NCBI GenBank assembly: GCA_024233865.1 | Contig: JACKPA010000010.1 | Coordinates: 178,540-242,539 of the forward strand | DNA length: 64,000 bases | From: Leptospiraceae bacterium | GTDB taxonomy: Bacteria > Spirochaetota > Leptospiria > Leptospirales > Leptospiraceae | Reading direction: 5' to 3' | Shown: positions 35,126 to 43,936 of the stretch, in pieces | Layout of the letters: each line of letters begins with the position of its first letter | Numbering within the stretch: the stretch's first letter is position 1 | Notes under the pieces: model-generated | Databases searched by the model: none | Told to the model about the DNA's origin: nothing | Seen by the model: only the letters and a program-made list of their open reading frames with translations | Program-made: the position numbers and the translations under genes

Positions 35126-37882
35126 CTATCCTATAGTGTATTTTTGTATTTCATCTGGAAATGCCTTCAAATAGGTTGTAATATTTCTAATATCGCAACT
35201 TTCCGCAAATTGAATGAGAGATTTAGAATATTCAATTAAGCTATTTAGCTGAAAATCTTCTCCTAAATCTGCCAATGCTTGCCCAAATTTAATGATCGCG
35301 TCCATTTCATTTACCAAACTAATCTCTTCCCAAAATGGCATAAATATTTTATTTATTGTATTTGTGAAATTTGTTAATTCTTCCTCACTTAGTTTTTTTT
35401 GAGTTTGGGTTTTCTCTTGCTTTTCTACTTTTGGTGCATGCTGTTCCTTTATTTTTAGAAACTTGGATAGTTCATAAAAAAGCTCATCTGCTTTTAAAGG
35501 TTTAAAAACATAGTTGTTAAATAACTCTTTTTTTGATAATAGCCTTTCTTCATTTATATAAGAGGCGGTTAAAACAATTACAGGTACGTCTTTTGTTTTA
35601 GGATTTTCTCGAATTTTTTTGGTCGCAGTAATTCCGTCCATTACCGGCATCCGAATGTCCATTAAAATTAGGTTTGGGTTGTAATGTTCGGTAAAAAGCA
35701 AACCTTTTAGTCCGTTTTCTGCTTCTATGACTTCCAAACCGGTTGGGCTTAGCCATTCTTTTAGCAAGCTTCGATTTGATTCAACATCGTCAACTACCAA
35801 TACTGTAGCCTTTTCAAAGCTGATTTTTGAAAAATCAAAAGATGAAACCGGCTTGTTTAAAGCTTCCTCTTCGGAAATAATAACATTTTTTAATATAAAA
35901 GAAAATTTGCTTCCATGGTTTACTTTACTGTGTAATCGAATTCTGCCATTCATTGCTTCAACTAATTTTTTAGTGATGGTAAGACCAAGCCCAGTTCCTT
36001 CGTATTTTCTCGAATTTTGTCCTTCTCTTTGTTTAAAAGGCTCAAAAATTACCTTTTGCTCATTTATAGGAATTCCTATACCGGAATCTTCTACTGATAG
36101 GATTAGGTTGATTTCTGAAAACTTGCCAAATCTAAAAGCTTTGACCTTTATTTTCACATAACCCTTATCGGTAAATTTGATTGCATTTCCAATGAGATTA
36201 AAAAGTATCTGTCGAATTCGGACTTCATCCAATAGCATAACCGATGGCAAATTTTGCTGAATACGAACGGACAGAGAAAGTCCTTTGTCTTTTGCTTTCA
36301 GAACAAAAATTTGACTAACTTCTTCTATTAAGGCAGATAAGTCTATGGGTGCATACTGTAGTTCTAATTTGTTTGCCTCTATTTTGGAAAGATCAAGAAT
36401 ATCGTTGATAAGAGTTAAAAGACTTCGACCAGCGGTTTTGATAGAACCTACATAACTTTTTTGTTTTTCATCCACTGCCAACGAAGAAAGAAGCTCACTA
36501 AAACCGATTACCGCATTCAAGGGTGTTCGTATTTCATGGCTCATATTGGCAAGAAATTCGCTTTTGGCACGATTTGCCAATTCTGCTTGTTCTTTTGCCT
36601 GTTTTAAATTTTCCTCCATTCGTTTGCGTTCGGTAACATCTCGAACAATACTTACTGTTTCATTAGTACCGCTTTTAATTATTCGAGCTTCATAAAAGCG
36701 GTATCCTTCTTCAAAAGGCAATTCGTATTCATAGGTTTGTAAATGATTTTTCTCAAGAACAACTTGCATTTTTTCCCAGAATCCTTCTTTCATAGGTGAA
36801 GGAAAGGGAATATCAGAATACTTTGTACCAATAATTGTTTCCGGAGGTATAAAGGTTTCTCCAGGTCTGGCTTTAAAATCCAAAAATAGACCTTCATTAT
36901 CAATACGAAATATCATGTCTGGAATCGCGTATAACAATGCTCTATGCCGTTCCTTTTCATGCTCTAGTTCGGTGGTTCTCTCTTTTACCAATTCTTCCAA
37001 GAGATTGTGATGTTCTTTCAATTCCATTTCTGCTTTTATACGATCTGTTATGTCTCTTCCTTCTGGAATTAACAGCTCGACTTCATTATTTTCGTTAAAC
37101 ACAGGTTTGATAACAAAATCAACCGAACGAAGTTCCCCTTCTTTGTTTACATGGGTCACTTCGTGGCGTACAGTCAAGCCCCGGTTGGCGAGTTCTATGG
37201 CTTTTAGTAGTTTGTTTTGCTCTTCTTCCGAGTGGTTGAACCATGGAGTATCCTTAAAATGCTGTCCTTGAATTTGTTCAAGTTTTTTCCCAACCAAATC
37301 TAAGGCTGTTTGATTCACTTCTGTGATTGTACCATCTTTCTTTAACACGCCCATAAAAGAAAAGGATTGGTTGTAAATTCCCCTGAATTTTCTTTCATTT
37401 TCTCGCAGTGCTTTTTCATTTTTTTTTAAGGCGAACTCGATTTTTTCTTTTTTTTTGATTTCTTCTTGTAGTTGTTTATTTTTTTCCTCCAATTCCTTTG
37501 TTCTTTCTATTACCCTATTTTCCAGCTCTTCTTGCTGTAATTTTATGATTTGTTGGTTGTTTCTGTCCTCCAAAACAATAGAAATCATAAAACAAAGGTT
37601 TTGGATATAAGCAGAATAAGGGCTGAATTTTTCCGATTCTTTTACGTGAAAAATAAATTCTCCATAGTGCTTATTGTACAAATACAAAGGAAATTTATAA
37701 ATCATTTCATTTGTTGTATCACCTTGCTTTTGGCTATCATTTATGAAATAAGCTTTTGTAGCCCCAGGTATTTCTCCAAGCCCCCGAACAACAAAACTAA
37801 AAATAGATTTTTCGTCGGGTAATCTACTCAATACGTTCTGGATTAGTAGAATCTTAGACAATACCTCAGTATCTAGCATCAT
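35126..37882 (-). CDS. GAF-PAS-PAS hybrid histidine kinase with receiver domain
   Basis: A 918-residue soluble hybrid kinase. Domains: GAF-like N-terminus (1-110), coiled coil (110-165), PAS1 (about 165-285), coil, PAS2 (about 310-425), HisKA with H449 in NMSHEIRTPLN, HATPase with N-box NLIGNAIKFT, G1 EDSGIGI and G2 GTGLGLTI, a receiver (about 692-815) with Asp742, and a C-terminal helical domain that could be Hpt-like but without an obvious phosphoacceptor His motif. It overlaps the MEDS gene by 4 bp. Confidence 0.93.
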   Translation of the reverse strand: MMLDTEVLSKILLIQNVLSRLPDEKSIFSFVVRGLGEIPGATKAYFINDSQKQGDTTNEMIYKFPLYLYNKHYGEFIFHVKESEKFSPYSAYIQNLCFMISIVLEDRNNQQIIKLQQEELENRVIERTKELEEKNKQLQEEIKKKEKIEFALKKNEKALRENERKFRGIYNQSFSFMGVLKKDGTITEVNQTALDLVGKKLEQIQGQHFKDTPWFNHSEEEQNKLLKAIELANRGLTVRHEVTHVNKEGELRSVDFVIKPVFNENNEVELLIPEGRDITDRIKAEMELKEHHNLLEELVKERTTELEHEKERHRALLYAIPDMIFRIDNEGLFLDFKARPGETFIPPETIIGTKYSDIPFPSPMKEGFWEKMQVVLEKNHLQTYEYELPFEEGYRFYEARIIKSGTNETVSIVRDVTERKRMEENLKQAKEQAELANRAKSEFLANMSHEIRTPLNAVIGFSELLSSLAVDEKQKSYVGSIKTAGRSLLTLINDILDLSKIEANKLELQYAPIDLSALIEEVSQIFVLKAKDKGLSLSVRIQQNLPSVMLLDEVRIRQILFNLIGNAIKFTDKGYVKIKVKAFRFGKFSEINLILSVEDSGIGIPINEQKVIFEPFKQREGQNSRKYEGTGLGLTITKKLVEAMNGRIRLHSKVNHGSKFSFILKNVIISEEEALNKPVSSFDFSKISFEKATVLVVDDVESNRSLLKEWLSPTGLEVIEAENGLKGLLFTEHYNPNLILMDIRMPVMDGITATKKIRENPKTKDVPVIVLTASYINEERLLSKKELFNNYVFKPLKADELFYELSKFLKIKEQHAPKVEKQEKTQTQKKLSEEELTNFTNTINKIFMPFWEEISLVNEMDAIIKFGQALADLGEDFQLNSLIEYSKSLIQFAESCDIRNITTYLKAFPDEIQKYTIG

Positions 37883-38508
37883 GCATTATAATCCGTCCCT
37901 TTTAGGTATTCTTCCGGTGCTATAAAAAAAGGATTGTGAACAACTGCTCCTCGAACTACCATCATAGGGTGAACTTTTAGAACATCCATAATTGTCGCTC
38001 CATCAAAACTATGTGCGTTGTATTGACACACTGCCGTAACAGGACATTTTTTGAGAAGCAAGCTCACACGAGATTCATATTCCAAAAGACGGGTTCCTCC
38101 CTTGATATGATTGACTTCGGGAGTCATTTCACCAATAACTCGGGCTGCAGAAAAACCACTGTGGATAGAAGAATTATAAAAACCCGTAAGAAGTTCTAGC
38201 ATTTGATCCGGATTAAATTCTCCGTCTTTAAAATAGATATCTGAGGTTTTATTCAAAGACAAAGCTCCTGTTTTCATCACTTCATGAAAAGAATAACCAT
38301 TTTTACCCAGATACTCATCTAACATTCCGGGAGTAATGTTATCCGAAAAACAGGCATTACATTCTTTGGAAATCAAGCCTTGCAATAAATATTTGAGAAG
38401 TGAGTCATTTCTTTCATCATCTTCGCTGTAAATTTGGCATATATGGGTACCGGCTGGAATGTTTACATTCGTAAACCCAAGACTGACAATTTTATTATTT
38501 TTGTTCAT
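37879..38508 (-). CDS. MEDS-domain sensory protein
   Basis: A 209-residue protein matching the MEDS (methanogen/methylotroph, DcmR sensory) domain: AGTHICQIYSEDDERND at the start, then a central GEMTPEVNH and a C-terminal CQYNAHSFDG plus HPMMVVRGAV. Such domains are thought to sense small molecules or hydrocarbon-related cues. The 4-bp overlap with the large hybrid kinase suggests that it feeds a signal into that kinase. First gene of the four-gene operon. Confidence 0.88.
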   Translation of the reverse strand: MNKNNKIVSLGFTNVNIPAGTHICQIYSEDDERNDSLLKYLLQGLISKECNACFSDNITPGMLDEYLGKNGYSFHEVMKTGALSLNKTSDIYFKDGEFNPDQMLELLTGFYNSSIHSGFSAARVIGEMTPEVNHIKGGTRLLEYESRVSLLLKKCPVTAVCQYNAHSFDGATIMDVLKVHPMMVVRGAVVHNPFFIAPEEYLKGTDYNA

Positions 38509-38590
38509 AATATTCTCCTTTTACAAAATCATACTTTAGCTAATCAAAAAAGCGTTGTCAAGAAAATAATCCTATTAAGATTATCTTTAT

Positions 38591-39118
38591 ATGACCAAAT
38601 TGATTATGGTAATCATGGTCACTTTTTTATTTTTTTTGGATAAAATTAACACTCCTGAAAATCAAGCTTTGAATTCTCCAACCAAACTATGGAAATTTGC
38701 ATTGAGCAGGTCATTGCTAAGAGATCAGTATTCTATTGCAATGGAATTTTACTACAATTCGGAAATCTATCTTATGCAGCAACCTCCGACAAGCACTACG
38801 GATGTATTAAAGTCCGACCTTAGCTTGTATGACCTTCCACCACTACCGGAAGAAAATACAAAAAACTCACTTTCCGGTAAAAATATTACCAGATACCGCG
38901 TTTGGAAAGTTCCACCCTCTCGCTTCTTTAATCTGACTTTTTCATCTAACATTGGCAATCCCTTGATTCTCGTTGTCTCAATAAAAAAAATTTTGAATAA
39001 AGTAGTTTGTTACCCGTTAGATATAGATAGTGAAAGTTTTAACAGTCCGAATTTCGCTCCCCACATGCTAAGGGGATTCGGAAGAGAATTGTTTGTAAAA
39101 TTAGGCTATCGGTTTTAA
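38591..39118 (+). CDS. Hypothetical exported protein (175 aa)
   Basis: The N-terminus (MTKLIMVIMVTFLFFLDKINT) is a signal sequence or membrane anchor. The rest has no recognised domain; PLPEENTKNS and YPLDIDSESFNSPN are notable. It begins 82 bp from the divergent signalling operon and may share a promoter region with it. Two small exported proteins follow. Confidence 0.5.
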   Translation: MTKLIMVIMVTFLFFLDKINTPENQALNSPTKLWKFALSRSLLRDQYSIAMEFYYNSEIYLMQQPPTSTTDVLKSDLSLYDLPPLPEENTKNSLSGKNITRYRVWKVPPSRFFNLTFSSNIGNPLILVVSIKKILNKVVCYPLDIDSESFNSPNFAPHMLRGFGRELFVKLGYRF

Positions 39119-39132
39119 GGGAGGAATTAAGT

Positions 39133-39276
39133 ATGAAATATATTTTCCTTGTCCTATTTTGTTTTTTACAGTTTCAGTGTCCGATTGTGAATCGTTTAAA
39201 TCTAAATCCAAACACAATACAAGGAACATATTCCCATCAATTTTTTGCAAACTACAGAAAGTTAATGACCTCATAG
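39133..39276 (+). CDS. Small putative lipoprotein (47 aa)
   Basis: A short open frame preceded by a strong GGGAGGAATT ribosome binding site. It begins MKYIFLVLFCFLQFQC, with Cys16 after a hydrophobic stretch, so it may be a small lipoprotein. The rest is NTIQGTYSHQFFANYRK. No family known. The ribosome binding site makes it a real candidate despite its size. Confidence 0.5.
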   Translation: MKYIFLVLFCFLQFQCPIVNRLNLNPNTIQGTYSHQFFANYRKLMTS

Positions 39277-39351
39277 AATGGTTTTGATAGTATTTTTTTT
39301 AAATTCATTTGACAGAAAACGTAGTATAAAAAGACTTAGCGTTTGAATCTT

Positions 39352-39786
39352 ATGAAAAGACTGTTGGCTAAAATTCTGGTTCTTACATTTTTGTTTGAAG
39401 TTGTGAGCTATGCGGGCACTCTTCCCAGCATTGATATAGTCTTTAAATATTTCGGATTCAATCATAAAATCATTCTTATAAACCAAGAGAATTTTCAAAA
39501 AAGCGGTCATTGGAATTTGGAGATTACATCAGAAATGTTTGATGAATTTGGAGAAATTTCTATTTGCGATTCAAGGAAAGGTGAAGAAACATTCCAAAAA
39601 GTCAGCACACACTCTGAATTAAATTTTAGTCCTTACGTTTATTTACTCCAAACTCTTTTTTATCAAATAAACAAGCTATATTTCCCAATCCAATACTCCT
39701 ATTCATGGATTCACTATTATAGCTCTAAGTATTCTTTGGTTTCTTTTATTCCCATAGAAGAACCTCCCGAAACTCCTTTTGTTTAA
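39352..39786 (+). CDS. Hypothetical exported protein (144 aa)
   Basis: Read from ATG at 39352 (MKRLLAKILVLTFLFEVVSYAG), a typical signal peptide with an SYA-G cleavage-type site; a TTG 9 bases upstream is less likely. The mature part is short, with HWNLEITSEMFDEFG and an aromatic-rich C-terminus. No recognised domain. Likely periplasmic. Confidence 0.55.
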   Translation: MKRLLAKILVLTFLFEVVSYAGTLPSIDIVFKYFGFNHKIILINQENFQKSGHWNLEITSEMFDEFGEISICDSRKGEETFQKVSTHSELNFSPYVYLLQTLFYQINKLYFPIQYSYSWIHYYSSKYSLVSFIPIEEPPETPFV

Positions 39787-39847
39787 TTTTACAACAAAAT
39801 TTTTTAAAACAAAACACATTACAATAAATTAAACTTAGGAGATTTTT

Positions 39848-40633
39848 ATGTCTTTTACTAAATATTTTTCTTTGTTAAGAGCAGGATTGCTTTGTACAAT
39901 CTTGCTTATAAACTTTGTGAATTGCCAAAGTTCAAGTAGCAACAATGATTCCAATAACCTTTTGGTTGCTTTATTGGCTTCAAGTCAAAGTACTAATTGT
40001 ACTAAAACAAGCTTAACTGCCATTTCGAGTACTCTTGTTTCTAACCCTTCAAGAACACAATATACCGTTTCAGGTTGTAGTACAGATTCTCTGTCTTCCT
40101 TAAATTTTACAACTGACTCTACAGCTACTCTAACCGAAGGAACTTCTAGCAGCAGTAAAATTGCGTCTACTACTGATTTAATGCATTCTAGTGGAAGCAC
40201 AAATATAGAGGTTACTTTTACTTTAACTAGTTCTGATAGTTATTTGGATATTTATGCCTATGCCAGTGGAACCGGAACAGACATTAGCGGTCCGGCTTTT
40301 CGAATTGTTCCTACTACGGTTCAATATAGAAACTCAAGTGGAACTTTTGCCAATATTACAGCCAATGATGTCCCAACAACCGCTACCAATACGGAAGTGA
40401 CATATTGTTTGGACTTTCAAAGTTATAGTTCTGATACAAAATTAATGCTAAATGGGTGGGCGACTTCATGTTCTCAAGTTTCAGATAGTCAAAGGAATTC
40501 TATGTCATCTTTTCCTATTATGCAAATGATGAATATTCCCAGCAAAAGTGGTTCTCTTATGGGATTTGTGTTAAGTGGAGTGAAAATTAAATCTTTTACG
40601 ATAGGTTCTATTATCTCACAAGTAAGTATGTAA
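39848..40633 (+). CDS. Ser/Thr-rich lipoprotein (261 aa)
   Basis: Good TTAGGAG ribosome binding site. Signal peptide with lipobox FVNC (Cys26). The mature part starts QSSSSNNDSNN and is unusually rich in Ser, Thr and Asn, with a Cys pair (NCTKTSL... SGCSTD). No known domain. Probably surface or periplasmic. It is followed immediately by a 38-bp perfect palindrome. Confidence 0.75.
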   Translation: MSFTKYFSLLRAGLLCTILLINFVNCQSSSSNNDSNNLLVALLASSQSTNCTKTSLTAISSTLVSNPSRTQYTVSGCSTDSLSSLNFTTDSTATLTEGTSSSSKIASTTDLMHSSGSTNIEVTFTLTSSDSYLDIYAYASGTGTDISGPAFRIVPTTVQYRNSSGTFANITANDVPTTATNTEVTYCLDFQSYSSDTKLMLNGWATSCSQVSDSQRNSMSSFPIMQMMNIPSKSGSLMGFVLSGVKIKSFTIGSIISQVSM

Positions 40634-40634
40634 G

Positions 40635-40672
40635 GAACAGTTACCCACAGTTTAAACTGTGGGTAACTGTTC
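40635..40672. repeat. 38-bp perfect palindrome
   Basis: GAACAGTTACCCACAGTTT followed by its exact reverse complement, with no loop. It lies between a lipoprotein and the next gene on the same strand. It could be a factor-binding dyad, a transcription terminator without a T-tract, or a mobile remnant. Confidence 0.7.
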
Positions 40673-40686
40673 ACCAAGGAACAAAA

Positions 40687-41844
40687 ATGAAATTTATTAT
40701 TTTTCCAATGCTATTTATTTGTTGTACTTTTGGACTTTTTTCTCAAGAGGAAGAGCATCATAAACACCATGAGAACAAGCAAGAGGCACAAAGCGAACCT
40801 AACTCTACCCATACAAATCATGGAGAACACCAGCATGATCGTGTAGATTCTGCCACACCTGCGGGAATTATGGGAATGCACACTCACCCCAAAGGACAGT
40901 GGGTTATTGATTATAGGTATATGGGGATGGATATGAATAAGGTTTATTATACAAATAAACCTATCAGTCCATACCAAGTTCTTTATGGAATCTTTTTCAA
41001 TCCATCCGTACAAATGCCTGTTACAGGTTTATCTCTCCCTACTCCAGGAGGTTTTAGTGGAACCTTGAATTTGAATTCCTACAGATATATGTCAGCTCCT
41101 GTAACCATGTATATGGAAATGCAAATGATAAGTGCCATGTACGGACTAAATGATAACTTGATGCTGATGATTATGATCCCTTACGTTAGAAATGCGATGG
41201 AGATGGTATCCAATAATTTCGAGAAGTCTAATATGGGATCCAAAGGTATAGGCGATATTTCTATTAGCTTAACCCAAAAATTATATCAAAAGGAAATACA
41301 CCACATCTACTTGTCTATGGGAGTTTCCATTCCTACAGGGTCTATTGACGAGAAAGACTATATGCCTATGATGGGAAAGTCAAAAGTTCCTTATAATATG
41401 CAACCCGGCACAGGAACTTTTAATGTTCTGCCGGGAGTTGGTTATTCAGGTAGTTTAAAAGTATTGTCTTGGGGTTTACAAGGAAATTTTGTTCTGCGTT
41501 CCGGTAAAAACAAAAATAATTATAGGTTTGGGAATCGTTATGAAGCAACTACCTGGTTGGCTTGGAAAATCTTTGATTGGCTTAGTGCTTCTGCTCGGGT
41601 CTCTTATACCAAGTGGGACAATCTTATTGGTATGGACTCTGAGCTAGATCTAGCAATGGATCCGCAAAACGATCCTTATAAGCAGGGCGGGAAAAGGTTG
41701 GATGTTTTACTTGGTTTCAACTTGCTTTTATTTCATAAATTGCGGTTGGGTATGGAATACGGAAAGCCAATTTACCAACACTTAAATGGACCTCAGATGG
41801 CAACAAATGGAATCATAAACTTCTTTTCTCAAGTTCATTTTTAG
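40687..41844 (+). CDS. Outer-membrane beta-barrel protein with His-rich N-terminus
   Basis: Signal peptide MKFIIFPMLFICCTFGLFS, then a His-rich stretch (HHKHHENK ... HTNHGEHQHD) typical of metal-binding segments. After it MGMHTHPKGQWVIDYRYM begins a pattern I associate with transporter-like barrel proteins near copper or metal efflux genes. Alternating hydrophobic strands and a terminal Phe (SQVHF) fit an outer-membrane barrel of about 385 residues. Function in metal handling is inferred; no metal efflux pump is nearby. Confidence 0.7.
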   Translation: MKFIIFPMLFICCTFGLFSQEEEHHKHHENKQEAQSEPNSTHTNHGEHQHDRVDSATPAGIMGMHTHPKGQWVIDYRYMGMDMNKVYYTNKPISPYQVLYGIFFNPSVQMPVTGLSLPTPGGFSGTLNLNSYRYMSAPVTMYMEMQMISAMYGLNDNLMLMIMIPYVRNAMEMVSNNFEKSNMGSKGIGDISISLTQKLYQKEIHHIYLSMGVSIPTGSIDEKDYMPMMGKSKVPYNMQPGTGTFNVLPGVGYSGSLKVLSWGLQGNFVLRSGKNKNNYRFGNRYEATTWLAWKIFDWLSASARVSYTKWDNLIGMDSELDLAMDPQNDPYKQGGKRLDVLLGFNLLLFHKLRLGMEYGKPIYQHLNGPQMATNGIINFFSQVHF

Positions 41845-41941
41845 AATTCTCACCCTAACAAAAACATTTGGTGATTAATTGGTAGATGTTTCGAGTATTT
41901 TATTAGCACCTTATTATAAAGACTATACCAAAAAGCTATTT

Positions 41942-41975
41942 TGTCATTGAGAGCAAAGCAATCACATCTAAAGGG
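41942..41975. repeat. Degenerate copy of a 'TCATTGCGAG' interspersed repeat
   Basis: TGTCATTGAGAGCAAAGCAATC looks like a decayed form of the CGTCATTGCGAG...GAAGCAATC element known from many bacterial genomes. Only one copy is seen here. Confidence 0.35.
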
Positions 41976-41987
41976 TTTTCCAATATC

Positions 41988-43793
41988 TTACAAAGAACGA
42001 ATAATTTTTAAAATATCCTCACCATACCTTTGGATTTTTGTTTCTCCTAAACCTTTGATTTTGGCAAGTTCCGGCAAAGAATTTGGTTTTGTTTTGGCAA
42101 TCTCCTCTAATACTGCGTTATGTAAAACCATATACTTTTTCCACTTTAGCTTTCTTGCTTGGGAATCTCGATATTTTTTTAGCTCTTTTAACAAACTGGT
42201 TTTTGGGTCGGAAGAAATACCAATTTTGCCTGGCAACTTTTTAGGCTTGGTATAAGCTGAAAGAGAAAGTTTGGGATACTTTTTTCCTGTCACCTTGATT
42301 TCACCAATCTCGATCATCTGACCTAAGTATTTTTGAATAGATTCATCTGGAATATGAGATAATTTTCCATAAAAATCAGATGTATTTAGTTTTTTGGCTA
42401 TAATATTTTTTGCTTTGCTCCCCTTTAGCATTTGAACAAACATAGTTTTTCCGTACTTGGCAGGATACCTGCTCAAAGTATTTTTGATGATTTGGATTTC
42501 ATTGTCTTGGAAATGGTGATTGCTTTTGAGTTCGATTTTTTCTTTTTTGACTTGTTCGGTTTCTAATATCCTTTTTTGATTAATGCTGGTTTGGGAATTG
42601 CATAGATCACAATTTCCGCAGGGTTCCACGTCTTCTCCAAAGTACCAACATATAAACTTTTGTCGGCAAACATTGGAAAAAGCATATCCTTTGATAGAAT
42701 CCAATAAGTCCGCTTTGTTAGAGTTGTTTCGGTTTAAGAATTTATGGATATTTAAGTCTGTTGTATGATAAAACAAAATACATTCTGCATTTTTTCCATC
42801 TCTACCGGCTCTACCTGCTTCTTGGTAGTAAGCTTCCATAGAACCAGGAGATTGGTAGTGGACAATGGCTCTGATATTAGGGTCATCAATTCCCATTCCA
42901 AATGCGTTTGTGGCAACTAGAACGTTTGTCTTTCCTGCAAAAAAATCTTCCTGAGATTTGTCTCGTTTTTCAGACGTTTTTCCTGCGTGGTACAGAGAGA
43001 CTTTTAGCCTTTTTTCTTTTAACAATTTGAAAACTTCTTCTACCTTTTTCCGAGTCGCACAGTAAATAAGCATTTTCCCGGATTGGTTTGGAAAGAGATT
43101 GAAATTTTGAACAAACTCCAAGAGTAACTTTTGTTTTTGGAATTCGGTTTGGAAAAATTCCACCCTGTAATACAAATTTTTTCGCAAATAGCTTTTTTGA
43201 ATGATTTGAGGATTTTGCAAATGCAAAGAAGATATAATATCAGTCAAAACTTTTTCCGTTGCCGTTGCCGTTAGAGCAATCACAGGAACATTTCCGTTTA
43301 GCGTTTTTCTGATCTTGTTTAGCTCCCTGTATTCCGGTCTGAAATCGTGCCCCCACATAGACACACAATGAGCTTCGTCTACAACCAAGTAATTCACCTT
43401 CATTTGAGAAGCATACCTCAAAAAGTAGGAAGAAACGGCGCGCTCCGGTGAAATATAAAGGAGCTTGATTTTACCGGTGACAGCTCTACTAATAGCGGTG
43501 AGTTGTTCCAATTCGTCTTGGGTAGAATTGCAGTAGAGAGCCGGAATTTCTTTTGTGTTCAAAAACTCTACTTGGTCTTTCATCAAGGCAATAAGAGGAG
43601 AGACTACCAAAGTAATACCTGTATCAGCCATAGAAGCAGGCAGCTGATAGATCAGGGATTTCCCTCCTCCAGTTGGCATCACAACCGCAACGTCTTTGTC
43701 TGCCATAATGGCTTTGATTGCTTCCGCCTGTCCAGGACGAAAAGCATCAAAACCAAATTTTGCTTTTAAGGCATTTTGAATTTCTGAAGACAT
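41988..43793 (-). CDS. recQ: ATP-dependent DNA helicase RecQ
   Basis: A 601-residue 3'-5' helicase for DNA repair and recombination. Motifs: motif 0 FGFDAFRPGQAEAI, Walker A PTGGGKSLIYQLP, DEAH in VVDEAHCVSMWGHDFRPEY, TATAT, and YYQEAGRAGRDG. The zinc-binding site follows (CRQKFICWYF ... CGNCDLC). The C-terminal HRDC-like domain ends with IKGLGETKIQRYG. All motifs are intact. It is separated from neighbours by repeats. Confidence 0.96.
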   Translation of the reverse strand: MSSEIQNALKAKFGFDAFRPGQAEAIKAIMADKDVAVVMPTGGGKSLIYQLPASMADTGITLVVSPLIALMKDQVEFLNTKEIPALYCNSTQDELEQLTAISRAVTGKIKLLYISPERAVSSYFLRYASQMKVNYLVVDEAHCVSMWGHDFRPEYRELNKIRKTLNGNVPVIALTATATEKVLTDIISSLHLQNPQIIQKSYLRKNLYYRVEFFQTEFQKQKLLLEFVQNFNLFPNQSGKMLIYCATRKKVEEVFKLLKEKRLKVSLYHAGKTSEKRDKSQEDFFAGKTNVLVATNAFGMGIDDPNIRAIVHYQSPGSMEAYYQEAGRAGRDGKNAECILFYHTTDLNIHKFLNRNNSNKADLLDSIKGYAFSNVCRQKFICWYFGEDVEPCGNCDLCNSQTSINQKRILETEQVKKEKIELKSNHHFQDNEIQIIKNTLSRYPAKYGKTMFVQMLKGSKAKNIIAKKLNTSDFYGKLSHIPDESIQKYLGQMIEIGEIKVTGKKYPKLSLSAYTKPKKLPGKIGISSDPKTSLLKELKKYRDSQARKLKWKKYMVLHNAVLEEIAKTKPNSLPELAKIKGLGETKIQRYGEDILKIIRSL

Positions 43794-43804
43794 ATCTAGG
43801 GGAC

Positions 43805-43926
43805 TGTGTAAAAAGGGACATTTCGGCTACGCTCAATGTCCGAAAAGCGTTCAAACGCTCCCTGAACGTAGCGATGCACTGAGCTAAGTCGAAGTGTCGA
43901 AGGGAGCAAAACCGGCTTTTTACACA
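43805..43926. repeat. 122-bp fold-back element made of nested palindromes
   Basis: Outer arms TGTGTAAAAAG (43805-43815) and CTTTTTACACA (43916-43926). Inside: GGACATT...AATGTCC (43816-43841), AGCGTT-ca-AACGCT (43846-43859) and a TTCGACT-family unit (GCACTGAGCTAAGTCGAAG). It sits between recQ and the acyltransferase gene. It looks like a small composite non-coding element. Confidence 0.65.
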
Positions 43927-43936
43927 ACTCCAACTA

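Noticed and set aside
39309..39330. TTGACA and TATAAA ahead of 39352
   Set aside because: The spacer is only 10 bases, far from the 16-18 needed for a sigma-70 promoter.
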